Part shown: positions 50,601 through 58,122 of the stretch, one piece after another
How the letters are laid out: each line of letters starts with the position of its first letter
Numbering within the stretch: position 1 is the stretch's first letter
Assembly: GCA_023417315.1 (NCBI GenBank)
Contig: JAEZFW010000037.1
Span: 1-64,000, forward strand
Source of the DNA: Pseudomonadota bacterium
GTDB taxonomy: Bacteria; Pseudomonadota; Gammaproteobacteria; Steroidobacterales; Steroidobacteraceae
DNA length: 64,000 nucleotides
Reading direction: 5' to 3'
Made by a program: the position numbers and the translations under genes
Notes under the pieces: model-generated
The model's database searches: none
What the model was told of the DNA's origin: nothing
Seen by the model: only the letters and a program-made list of their open reading frames with translations

Positions 50601-51357
50601 GCGAGCTCACCTTGCCGGTAAGCTGCCAGTCCGTCTCCTCGCGCACGAAAATGCCGTTCGCAGCGATCTGATTCGGTTCCTCCACCGTGCCTTCGATCGT
50701 CATCCGATCGAGATCGCCGCCAAGCTTCGCTCGCAATGCGACCGTGAGATCGGGCTGCAGCTCGAAAGTACCTTGCGTCTCGAGCGCGATGCCAAGCGGC
50801 CGCGCTGCGGTCAAGCGCAGCGAGCCCGTCGCAGCGAACCGATCCGCGTCTACGACGAAGCGGCGCACTCGCAGCCGATCCGAGCGAATCGTGACGCGCC
50901 CTCGAATCTCGTTGGCCTCGACCGTCTTGCCATCGACATGCACATATCGGACGTTGCTGATCCGCGCGCCTCGAACATCTATCCGAACGAAGGGTGGCAA
51001 GAAGCGCGGTGGCCGATCCGGGGGAGGCATATCGGCTTCACGCAGCCGCACCTCGACATCGCGCGCCGTGAACGATCCTGTCCGAATCGTCTGCAGGAGC
51101 AGACCGCGCATTTGCGGATCGATGTGAATGTCGTGTGCAACGACGTACACGCGCGGATGGTTCAGCTCGAACCGCGTGACGGTCAGCGGGCCCGCGAACG
51201 AGCCGCTCACGCCTTCGATGCGAACGCCGATGCGCTCCAGTCGATTGAGTTGGTTCGCCACGAGCGAGACGCCGAGTGGCGTGTACAAGAGCAGCGCCAC
51301 TGCCACGATCGGCAGAAGCAGGAGCAGCGCAACGCCGATGAGTATCCGCTTGCGCAT
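47605..51357 (-). CDS. tamB: Translocation and assembly module inner-membrane component TamB
   Basis: 1250 residues. An N-terminal membrane helix (ILIGVALLLLLPIVAVALLLY) is followed by a very long beta-rich periplasmic region of the AsmA/TamB type and the C-terminal DUF490 domain (GELRIAEGRYEAYGQELEITRG, SYLLVGKPL, TLKLRYTISDRW). With TamA it bridges inner and outer membranes and helps barrel-protein assembly and phospholipid transport. Its ATG directly follows the tamA stop with no gap. Confidence 0.94.
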   Translation of the reverse strand: MRKRILIGVALLLLLPIVAVALLLYTPLGVSLVANQLNRLERIGVRIEGVSGSFAGPLTVTRFELNHPRVYVVAHDIHIDPQMRGLLLQTIRTGSFTARDVEVRLREADMPPPDRPPRFLPPFVRIDVRGARISNVRYVHVDGKTVEANEIRGRVTIRSDRLRVRRFVVDADRFAATGSLRLTAARPLGIALETQGTFELQPDLTVALRAKLGGDLDRMTIEGTVEEPNQIAANGIFVREETDWQLTGKVSSPSFTLDPWLENPALSFAAIALDVEVEREGIRASGQFSIPEWDLDSIGVDARGSFSDRVLQIDSSNFTLPASPARVSANGALTFGNDRPHLDLIARWTDLQWPLREEPLVHSSLGEAELRGILPYDFVVRAQIDGPNIPTTEGTADGVLNKESLAISKYELAALDGRATGSATLEFAQPRRWTVATDARDVDVGAMFERFPGRISFKADASGTGLDKQAAFDLTLADVRGMLRDQPLRGSGAIARNADRWDLRDVHVALGAAKLDLQAQLANTIDAQWSFSTRSLDRLIPGAAGTLTSSGVLRGDKRAPYILADVNGGDLRYGEWSAETLAIEADLDATNSRVSRLFINARRFGRGAQVLDSLHVRGDGTALEHRIAIDAIGVAERTDVAPRAEMQLAGKYDQQTWTGTIASAQLVRGHPAQKLTIVEPASLVMGIDRASLSNFCLAIAAGRLCAGGQWEQGGQWEATVSGYEIPLATVLPSTNVEVEYAGRIEGSARAFGSPQQPWQGEAGMKISDAAIIYRPPGAESETLNLGTGGMHLVAIPERITLSFGVQAFTDTFLHTNLQLDRDGSNDLSQLPLSGDVRARAADANLLPLVFPEVDRAAGLLTGTGRLAGTLARPEINGRIELSDAELDSYRANFALRDLDLVALLDGPRLEFQGTGNAGEGRLQVDGNLAWRNGASTGEMRLRGNDLLIADLPEYRIIASPDLRFEINDNTMRVRGDVAIPSARIQPARLSGAVGPSSDARYVGEHPAERDGRFTVQSEVRVLMGEDVRVNAFGLQARIQGAVTTNIRTGAANTGQGELRIAEGRYEAYGQELEITRGQLLFNNAPLEDPGLDIEARRRIETVTVGLNVRGTLQEPRLTFFSDPSMPQTQIASYLLVGKPLNASAAGDANTLSSPSDTLALQGGGFLASQIGRRLGIEEVGVENYINASGEANPSLVLGKFLSPRLFISYGISLTESINTLKLRYTISDRWVFRTESGEAQSADLEYTIER

Positions 51358-53151
51358 CTAGAACTGAGTCGAGATATACAAGTGCAGGCGCGGACTGCGC
51401 CCCGACTCGGACAGTGCTTGCGCGACGTCGACGCCGAAGCTCGCGACGGCGATGCGATAGCGCACACCGAGTCCGACCGAGTATTCGAGCTCCAGATCCG
51501 AGAACTCATCGAAGGCGTTACCGATATCGTAGAAGGCGGCGATGCCGAAGTTTCGAGGCAGATCCCGTACGACTTCGATCGTGCCAGTTGCAAGGTGACG
51601 CCCGCCGACTCTCTGACCCGCGACTTCCGGAGACAACTCGTTCAAACCGAAACCGCGCACGCTGCGCTCGCCGCCTGCGAAAAAGCGCTGCGAGGCGGGG
51701 AGCTCGGAGAAGTCTGCCACGCGGCTCGCGCCGAACTCTCCTCGCAGATGCAGGTGCCATAGATCGGATAAATCGAAGTAACGCTCGGCGAGCAAGCGTA
51801 GCTGGATGAAGGAGGCGTCCGAGCCCAGTGTGCTCGGTGAGCCGCGCAGCTCGGCGTAGAAATAGTAGGGACGAACGCGTCCGCCGACGATGTAACTCGG
51901 AAGCGTCGAGTAGCTGATCCCCGGAATCAGATAGAAGTCCTCCTGACGGATAAATCCCCCGGTCGGCAAGTTCGTCACTGGATCGATCTCTCGAGTCGAT
52001 GTTCGTTCGTTCGACAGCCGCAAGAACAACACGCGTTGCCAGCGTCCGAGCGCTTCGGTGAGCCCGGCACCGATCTCTTGGCGTTCGCTCAACGTATCGC
52101 CGCGCTCTTCTTCGGTGATCGCAGCGGTGAATTCGAGCTTCTCGAGCGCGACGTCCATCACCGGGATCACATAGCGCCCGCCGATCTGTTTGAGCACCGA
52201 TGAGCCGATGAGCTCGACTTTGGCGCGATGCCCCCATTCATTCACGCGACGATTGTCCCAGGTGAAGCGTCCGCGAACCCGTGTGTCCGTGCCGTAACCT
52301 ACGCTCGTCGCGAAGCGATGCTTCTTGTTGGGCTCCGCAGTGATCGTCACCGGAACGGTTCGTGCCGTCCGATCAGGTTCGCCGCTTTCGATGTCTACGG
52401 TCGAGAAGTACAGGCTGTCATCGAGTACGTACTGCGTTCGCAGCATCGAGTCGAGTGTGTAGGGATCGCCCTCTCTCATCCTCAACATGCGCCGCATGGA
52501 TTCATCGTTGATCACATCCTGCGCAATCGTGATCTCGCCGTACGTAAAGCGCTCGCCGGTCTCGAGCACGATGGTGGCGGTGGCGCGACGCTCGGTGCGA
52601 TTGATCAGGAGCTCGCTTTCGGTGAGCCGCGCATCGAGGTAGCCCTGATTCTTCGCTGCGCGCAGCAGATTGCCTTTAACGCGTTCGAACGTGCCGTGAT
52701 TCAGACGGAGCCCAGGCTTGAGCTCTTGCGCCTCGATGATTTCGCGAAGCGCGCGAATGTCCGCGCCCGGGCCGGTCACCCTGATATCGACTTCCGAGAG
52801 GCGTACCGGGCGGCCGGGTCGCACGTGAATCGTCACGGTCCAGCTCTCGTCTTGCTGCGCGACATCGAACGTGATTTCCGGCTCGTAGTAGCCGAGGGGC
52901 GCGAGCGCCTCGCGCGTCTCGGCGACGATCCGCCGTTGCAGGCGCGACATCGTCTCAGGCGATACCTCACGATCTGCGTATCGCGTGAGACTCAAGAACG
53001 CACGAATGTTCGTTTCGACGGCCGGGGTCACGTCCGGGATATCGATCTGAACACGGGCAAGCGCGGGCTGGGCGATGGCCAGCGCGATAGATAGACAAAT
53101 GAATCCGGCGATTCCTCGCAGCGAACGACCTGGTCGATCGGCCCGCTGCAC
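51358..53151 (-). CDS. tamA: Outer-membrane Omp85-family protein TamA
   Basis: 597 residues with a signal peptide (GIAGFICLSIALAIAQPALA), three POTRA domains in the first half and a 16-stranded barrel with the lid-lock motif ERSVRGFGLNEL and a C-terminal Phe (LYISTQF). Start codon is GTG at 53151 with GGAG upstream, 6 bases after the NRDE gene stop. Directly abuts tamB, so both are one transcript. Confidence 0.94.
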   Translation of the reverse strand: MQRADRPGRSLRGIAGFICLSIALAIAQPALARVQIDIPDVTPAVETNIRAFLSLTRYADREVSPETMSRLQRRIVAETREALAPLGYYEPEITFDVAQQDESWTVTIHVRPGRPVRLSEVDIRVTGPGADIRALREIIEAQELKPGLRLNHGTFERVKGNLLRAAKNQGYLDARLTESELLINRTERRATATIVLETGERFTYGEITIAQDVINDESMRRMLRMREGDPYTLDSMLRTQYVLDDSLYFSTVDIESGEPDRTARTVPVTITAEPNKKHRFATSVGYGTDTRVRGRFTWDNRRVNEWGHRAKVELIGSSVLKQIGGRYVIPVMDVALEKLEFTAAITEEERGDTLSERQEIGAGLTEALGRWQRVLFLRLSNERTSTREIDPVTNLPTGGFIRQEDFYLIPGISYSTLPSYIVGGRVRPYYFYAELRGSPSTLGSDASFIQLRLLAERYFDLSDLWHLHLRGEFGASRVADFSELPASQRFFAGGERSVRGFGLNELSPEVAGQRVGGRHLATGTIEVVRDLPRNFGIAAFYDIGNAFDEFSDLELEYSVGLGVRYRIAVASFGVDVAQALSESGRSPRLHLYISTQF

Positions 53152-53157
53152 GAGGGT

Positions 53158-54006
53158 CTACTCCGGCGATGAATCGAACGAAGTGTCGGTTGCGATCGCT
53201 TCGTCCGGATCTTCCGCCTCGAACCATACCTCGGGGACTTCCGTGCTCGTGAACTCGAATCGCGATGTGCCTGTTTGTACACCCGCTAGATCGAAGCGCC
53301 GCTCCTGCAGCACCGTGCGGCCGTTTCGTTCGACGAGGAGCACGCTCGAGCAGCGCGTGCCATAGCGCTCGTTGAGGATGAAAGGCGCGGAGACGACGCG
53401 CTCCCATTCTTGTGGCAAGCCGGTCGATGGCAACTCGTCGTCAGCCGCGGGATCGCGGTCAGCGAGGATGCCAAACAAGGTTTCAGGCGAAAGATCCACC
53501 TCGCGAAGGGCCGCTTCGAACCGTGCGCGGGTGCGCGCGAGCTTGGGCCAGGGTGTATCGAGAGTGTGATTACTCAGTCCATAGATACCAGGCGCCAAGG
53601 CTTGTGGCGCGTTGGGACCTCGGTTCGAAAAGTAGTACAGCGCACGCGAGCCGCCGACAAGAAGGTTGAAGCCGGAATAGCGAGGTGCGGCACCTCTCAG
53701 GTCGTCGAGAAATTCCTTCGGCGAGGTCGCACCGGTCAGGAATCGTGGGACGAGCAGGCCCCGCGACGGGGCGCCCTCGACGGGTGCCTGTAGGTCTCGA
53801 TAGTTTGTCACGATGCCGAACCGGCCCGATCGGGCAACACCCAGCCACGTCCCGCCGGCCTTCAAGTCCTTACCGGCGAGAATGCGCGGATCGTCCTGCC
53901 ACCAATTGAGCGGCGCGGCGGCACGGTCATGGAACTCGTCGCGGTTCCCTGCGAGGACGAGGCGATACTTAGGATGCAGTTTCCAGGCTAGAACGAGCAG
54001 GCACAT
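53158..54006 (-). CDS. NRDE/TANGO2-family protein
   Basis: 282 residues. It begins MCLLVLAW, so the second residue would become an N-terminal Cys as in Ntn-hydrolase relatives, and the family motif GNRDEFHDR is at residue 20. The region GTWLGVARSGRFGIVTNYRD and GFNLLVG are family hallmarks. Biochemical role is unsettled; eukaryotic TANGO2 is linked to lipid or heme handling. It is co-directional and nearly contiguous with tamAB, so it may be in their operon. Confidence 0.9.
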   Translation of the reverse strand: MCLLVLAWKLHPKYRLVLAGNRDEFHDRAAAPLNWWQDDPRILAGKDLKAGGTWLGVARSGRFGIVTNYRDLQAPVEGAPSRGLLVPRFLTGATSPKEFLDDLRGAAPRYSGFNLLVGGSRALYYFSNRGPNAPQALAPGIYGLSNHTLDTPWPKLARTRARFEAALREVDLSPETLFGILADRDPAADDELPSTGLPQEWERVVSAPFILNERYGTRCSSVLLVERNGRTVLQERRFDLAGVQTGTSRFEFTSTEVPEVWFEAEDPDEAIATDTSFDSSPE

Positions 54007-54169
54007 GCGGGCGATGTAGGTTTACGCAGGTCGAAGAAAGAGGATGCACTACGTTGCTGAACGTAGCGTGAGCGCAATCGTTGAAAGGGCCGATTGTGAC
54101 CAGCCGAGCGGGCGGAGTCACGAGGCTTCTAGCGCTCGGGCGACTGCGGCACCGCGCCGCCGGCCGAAG

Positions 54170-55111
54170 CTACAACCGCACCCGAGATTCCTCCCGGAGC
54201 GGGACGCTCGCACCCGAGTTGTACCAGTCCTCGATCAGCCGAAAGGAGATGGAGTGATTGAGCGGTAATCGGATTTCGCCAGCCGCGATCTGCGCGCGAG
54301 TGAGCCAACGCGCATCCTCCAACTCGGCGTCGGACAAGTGGATCTCACTCGTCCGGGCTTGCGCGACAAACCCGAGCATCAAGGACGACGGGAACGGCCA
54401 AGGCTGGGAGGAGTGATACTCCACGGCATCGACTTCGATTCCAGTCTCTTCGTGTACTTCGCGGACCACTGCGTCCTCGAGACTCTCACCAGGCTCGACG
54501 AACCCTGCGATCGTCGAGTACCGACCCGGCGGCCAGCTCGCTTGGCGGCCGAGCAACGCGCGCTCTCCGTCCGTAATGAGGACGATGATGGCGGGGTCGA
54601 TGCGTGGGAAGACCTGCAATGCGCACTCGGGATTGCTGCATTGCTGTACGTGACCTGCCTGCAGCGAGCGCATTGCGGATCCGCAGCGGCCGCAGAAGCG
54701 ATGGCGTTCGCGCCAATGAATCATCGCGCGGGCATAGGCAAGCAAACCGGCCTCGTGTGCCGGAAGCTCGCCCGCGATGGTGCGCAGATCGCGCGCCTCC
54801 ACACCCTCATCGAGCGACGGCAGCTCGGGCGTCGTCAGGGAGACGGCAAAGCACGCGTGGTGCTCGAACTCGCCGAGCAAGACGACCTCGCCGAGGTCGA
54901 TCTCGACCATTCGGCGCACATCCGACACCAGCAGCGCGCTCAAGGCACCCTGGCGCCCGCGCACGAGATTCTGGTTGCGCCAGACCGGGACGAAGATGCT
55001 GTTCGGATCCTCGAGCGCGGCGCGTACACGCGCGTCGTCCTTGCGCCAGTGCGCAAGGCGATCGATGTAGCTGCCGGAGAGCAGGTTGGCGTTGAAGCGC
55101 GAAGCCCTCAT
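54170..55111 (-). CDS. nudC: NAD(+) diphosphatase / mRNA NAD-decapping enzyme
   Basis: 313 residues. A zinc-binding module (CGRCGSAM, then CSNPEC) precedes the Nudix domain (GFVEPGESLEDAVVREVHEETG), and the NudC signature SQPWPFPSSLM is present. It cleaves NADH/NAD and removes NAD caps from RNA. The last bases of the FlhC-like gene lie 10 bases upstream on the same strand, so the two may be read together. Full length and typical. Confidence 0.94.
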   Translation of the reverse strand: MRASRFNANLLSGSYIDRLAHWRKDDARVRAALEDPNSIFVPVWRNQNLVRGRQGALSALLVSDVRRMVEIDLGEVVLLGEFEHHACFAVSLTTPELPSLDEGVEARDLRTIAGELPAHEAGLLAYARAMIHWRERHRFCGRCGSAMRSLQAGHVQQCSNPECALQVFPRIDPAIIVLITDGERALLGRQASWPPGRYSTIAGFVEPGESLEDAVVREVHEETGIEVDAVEYHSSQPWPFPSSLMLGFVAQARTSEIHLSDAELEDARWLTRAQIAAGEIRLPLNHSISFRLIEDWYNSGASVPLREESRVRL

Positions 55112-55120
55112 GCACGCAGT

Positions 55121-55759
55121 CTAGCAGTGTGCGGTAAGAGCCGGTGGTGTAGGGGACTCGCGGCGCGGCGCGACACGGCGCGGATCTCGAGCGATCGCGG
55201 GCTTGCGCCGCGAAGCACGTCGGGTCATTTCCTTCAGCTTGCATGAAGGGCAGCCTCGGTTGAGCACGGTGGTGCGATCGTGCAAGAAATGTCCGCCGCA
55301 GCGGCGACAACGAAGCGTGCCGAGTCCGCTGTTGCGCACCAGCAGATGCAGCAAGAACCATGCGTGCTCGAATGACACTCCGCTCGAGCGGCACAGCTGA
55401 AGATGCGTTTCGTACGCATCGCAGAACAACGCGCCATAGCGCAGCGCATTCGCATTGGACGGGCATGTCTCCCGAACCAGGCCGAAGGCGATGAAGACGC
55501 TCGCGAGCAACGAAGCTTCGAACTGAACGCGCGGATTACGCGTGAAGAACGCGATCTGTCGCGGTGATTTGCCGCGATGTCTACGCATCGGTACAGTCGG
55601 CATGTGCGTCGCGTAAGTTTGATACAGCCGCCGAATGCGATCATCCGTCAGGCCCGTGCACAGGCGAATCGTGCAGGTGCGCGCTTCGTGCCGAATCATC
55701 CGTAGCGCAAGATCGTGACGCTGGCGGTCGTCGAAATAACGTTCGTTACTGATGTGCAT
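55121..55759 (-). CDS. FlhC-like transcriptional regulator
   Basis: 212 residues. The helical part (RYFDDRQRHDLALRMIRHEARTCTIRLCTGLTDDRIRRLY) and the four-Cys zinc site (CRRCGGHFL, GCPSCK) match FlhC, the DNA-contacting subunit of the FlhD4C2 flagellar activator. The ATG at 55759 has GGAG at 8 bases; a longer frame upstream is unlikely. In enterobacteria flhC lies directly behind flhD; here it is divergent from a gene encoding two FlhD-like repeats. No flagellar genes are in the window, so the targets may be different. Confidence 0.82.
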   Translation of the reverse strand: MHISNERYFDDRQRHDLALRMIRHEARTCTIRLCTGLTDDRIRRLYQTYATHMPTVPMRRHRGKSPRQIAFFTRNPRVQFEASLLASVFIAFGLVRETCPSNANALRYGALFCDAYETHLQLCRSSGVSFEHAWFLLHLLVRNSGLGTLRCRRCGGHFLHDRTTVLNRGCPSCKLKEMTRRASRRKPAIARDPRRVAPRRESPTPPALTAHC

Positions 55760-55853
55760 GGACGTGCTCCCTGTCCGTAAGTGAATCGTTCTGCGAACGC
55801 ATTCCGTGCGTTGCGAGCGGCGCTCTCGTGCCGCCGATGTAGTGTGCGCGAAA

Positions 55854-55888
55854 TTGACCGCGTCGGGAAGTCCCCTATATTCTTCCCG
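55854..55888 (+). promoter_or_regulatory. Sigma70-like promoter with overlapping inverted repeat
   Basis: TTGACC (55854-55859), a 16-base spacer and TATATT (55876-55881) form a good promoter for the FlhD-like gene. The inverted repeat CGGGAAG/CTTCCCG (55864-55870 and 55882-55888) brackets the -10 box and looks like an operator, perhaps for autorepression by the divergent regulator pair. Confidence 0.6.
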
Positions 55889-55914
55889 AAGCTCAATCGT
55901 GCAAGGAAGCACTC

Positions 55915-56565
55915 ATGATGATCTCGACAGCTATCGCGGGTCATGACAACCCCGCCTGTATCGATCCTGGCCGCATCGACCCTCCGGTCCTTCGCTCGGA
56001 CCTTCTCTCGCAAGTCCACGGCCTCAATGCTGATTATCTGGAGCTGGTCGCATCACGCGCGCCGGGCCCATGCGCGCAGATCGAATTCTTTGCGCCCAAG
56101 GTTCAGGAATCGCTGGCGCGCCTGTCTGCCGAGCACCGCGCTCGACTCGCCGCCACGCCCTACGCGATCTATACGGTGCGCTTTGATGACGCTCGTTTCT
56201 GGCGGGCGGCGTGCGCCTGCGAGCGCTCCGGAATCCTCGAGAAGTACGCATCGACAGCCGGTTCTCTCGAAAGCGCTTTCTGCGAAACCGTGTTGCTGCA
56301 GGCGTGGCACATTGCGATCACGAACGGCCTCGCTGCGCGCGTTCTTTACGGGATGCACGATGCCGTTCGCGCAGCGTTGGCGAGCACGCCTCTGTGGCAA
56401 TTGCGCCGCATCGCAATGGAGCATCCCAATCTTCTAGCGCCCCGCTGGCCGACCAATCCGTGCTTCTGGCCGGACCTGCTCGCCTTCGTGCAAGCGGGCG
56501 ATTCAGTTCGCCTCGCGACCACGCAGTTGTTGGGAATGCAGCTCATTGCCGCCGAACTCAAGTGA
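55915..56565 (+). CDS. Protein with two FlhD-like repeats
   Basis: 216 residues. Residues about 29-95 (LLSQVHGLNADYLELVASRA, LSAEHRARLAATP, VRFDDARFW) follow the FlhD pattern (INLSYLLLAQ, LTxxQxxKLAxTN, FRFD). Residues about 125-190 (LLQAWHIAITNGLAARVLYGM, TPLWQLRRIAMEHPNLL, NPCFW) look like a second, more diverged copy. FlhD is normally a dimer of 110-residue chains, so this could be a fused dimer. AAGGA lies 8 bases before the first ATG. It is divergent from an FlhC-like gene. The TGA stop (56563-56565) is the first unit of a repeat arm. The repeat assignment is by eye. Confidence 0.6.
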   Translation: MMISTAIAGHDNPACIDPGRIDPPVLRSDLLSQVHGLNADYLELVASRAPGPCAQIEFFAPKVQESLARLSAEHRARLAATPYAIYTVRFDDARFWRAACACERSGILEKYASTAGSLESAFCETVLLQAWHIAITNGLAARVLYGMHDAVRAALASTPLWQLRRIAMEHPNLLAPRWPTNPCFWPDLLAFVQAGDSVRLATTQLLGMQLIAAELK

Positions 56566-56761
56566 CGAAGTGACGAAGTGACAAAGTGACAAAGTGACAA
56601 AGTGACGAGGTGACGGAGTGACGAAGTCAGAGGATCTGCAGGTTCGGCATACGCTCGCGCATCAATCGAAGCAGGTCTTCTACAAGAGCACCAAAACGAA
56701 CGCCGGCCAGAGTCGTTCTGACTTCGTCACTCCGTCACGCTGTCACCTTGTCACTTCACTT
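56561..56761. repeat. Tandem-unit inverted element 17 (unit GTGACGAA, longest)
   Basis: Left arm 56561-56631 has about nine units (GTGACGAA, GTGACAAA) ending AAGTCAGA; right arm 56717-56761 starts TCTGACTTC with five to six units. Loop about 85 bases. It supplies the stops of both flanking convergent genes (56563-56565 and 56756-56758). Confidence 0.9.
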
Positions 56762-57928
56762 GGGCCGAACGCGCAGCGTGCTCGCCCGACTGAGTGCTTC
56801 TTTGCCGAACTTCGCTCGTATGTCGTCGATCGTTGCGTCGAGGTGTCGCTCGCGTTCGCGATCGGGCGATGCGAACAGGTCCAATTGCGGAACGCTGGTG
56901 AGATCGCGAGCAGCAACACCGAGCAGGCGCACGGCTGCCTGCGGGTGCTCTTCGCGCCAATCGTTCAGCAGACGCGCTGCGGCTTCCAAGATCGGACGCG
57001 TTTGCTGGGTCGGCGGTTGGATGCGGGTTTGTCGCGTGTACGTCCTGAAATCTTGGCGGCGGATCTTCACCAGGACCGTGCCGGCGAGCCATTCTTGTGC
57101 GCGCAGGCGTGAGGCGGTGCGATCGGCCAGATGAGCGAGATGGTCGTGCAACGTGGCAGCCGCCGCGATATCGACCTCGAAGGTTTCTTCGGACGAAATT
57201 TGCTTTTCATCCCAATCGGCGATGACCGGGCGATCGTCGATTCCTGCTGCCCGGGCTTTCATCTGTGCGACGTAGCGGCCAAAGATGGGCCCGAGAAGCG
57301 CATCGGACGCGAGGCGCAGATCCTTGAGTGTGCGAATGCCGATTCGCTCGAGCTCGGGAGCCGTCTTGTTGCCGATGCCGAAGAGCTTGCGGATCGATAG
57401 CGGATCGAGCACGTCCGTGACCGCATTCGGCGGCACGATTACGAGCCCGTCTGGTTTACGCAGATCGGATGCGATCTTCGCGACGAGCTTGTTCGGCGCG
57501 ACGCCCACCGAGGCTGTCAATCCGGTGCGCGCGAGGATGCGCTTCTTGATCTCGACCGCGATCGCATCGGCCGATCCGAGTGCACGTTGGCTCTGCGTGA
57601 CATCCAGGAAGGCTTCATCCAGCGACAGCCCTTCGACGACGGGCGTGAATTCGCGGAAGACGTCGAACACGATATTCGACACGCGCTTATAGCGGTCGAA
57701 GCGAGGCGGTACGCATACCGCGTGAGGGCATCGCCGCAAAGCCTCGCGCATGGGCATCGCGGAATGCACGCCGAACTTGCGTATCTCATAGCTCGCCGCA
57801 GCGACGACACCGCGGCCGCCTAACCCGCCGACGATGAGAGGTGTCCCGCGCAACCTGGGATCGTCGAGCATCTCGACGGACGCGTAGAAGGCGTCCATGT
57901 CGACGTGCAGGATTGCGCGGGGAGGCAT
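56756..57928 (-). CDS. dinB: DNA polymerase IV
   Basis: 390-residue Y-family translesion polymerase. Catalytic acids are in HVDMDAFYASVE (residue 8) and SLDEAFLDVT (about 102); the steric-gate Phe region is DAFYASV. The helix-hairpin-helix region is LFGIGNKTAPELERIGI, and a beta-clamp binding motif QLDLF lies near residue 360. Full length. The TGA stop lies inside a repeat arm. Confidence 0.95.
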   Translation of the reverse strand: MPPRAILHVDMDAFYASVEMLDDPRLRGTPLIVGGLGGRGVVAAASYEIRKFGVHSAMPMREALRRCPHAVCVPPRFDRYKRVSNIVFDVFREFTPVVEGLSLDEAFLDVTQSQRALGSADAIAVEIKKRILARTGLTASVGVAPNKLVAKIASDLRKPDGLVIVPPNAVTDVLDPLSIRKLFGIGNKTAPELERIGIRTLKDLRLASDALLGPIFGRYVAQMKARAAGIDDRPVIADWDEKQISSEETFEVDIAAAATLHDHLAHLADRTASRLRAQEWLAGTVLVKIRRQDFRTYTRQTRIQPPTQQTRPILEAAARLLNDWREEHPQAAVRLLGVAARDLTSVPQLDLFASPDRERERHLDATIDDIRAKFGKEALSRASTLRVRPK

Positions 57929-57975
57929 CGGCTTTCAGCTTCAGGTCGGGAAGCGCTTGCAAAGCAGTCAAAAGT

Positions 57976-58107
57976 GTCGTCGTCCTCGCGAAGGCGAGGA
58001 TCCATCCTAGCTTTGGAAAGGACCGTGCATTCTCTTTCTACAATGCACGCGTGTCGCTCGCCCCGAGCATGCTCCAGATGGATCCTCGCCTTCGCGAGGA
58101 CGACGAT
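57976..58107. repeat. REP-like inverted pair
   Basis: Two copies of a short palindromic repeat (core CCTCGCGAAGGCGAGGATCC) in inverted orientation at 57977-58004 and 58078-58107, each able to fold alone and together. The spacer holds GTGCATT/AATGCAC. It resembles the common CCCGCGAAGGCGGG-type extragenic palindromes of proteobacteria and is distinct from the tandem-unit elements. It lies between dinB and fadE. Confidence 0.8.
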
Positions 58108-58122
58108 CAAGGTGATCGTCGA

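Noticed and set aside
56561..56631. Tandem GTGACGAA repeats as a possible CRISPR or minisatellite gene
   Set aside because: Units are 8 bases without spacers and form one arm of an inverted element; no cas genes are present.
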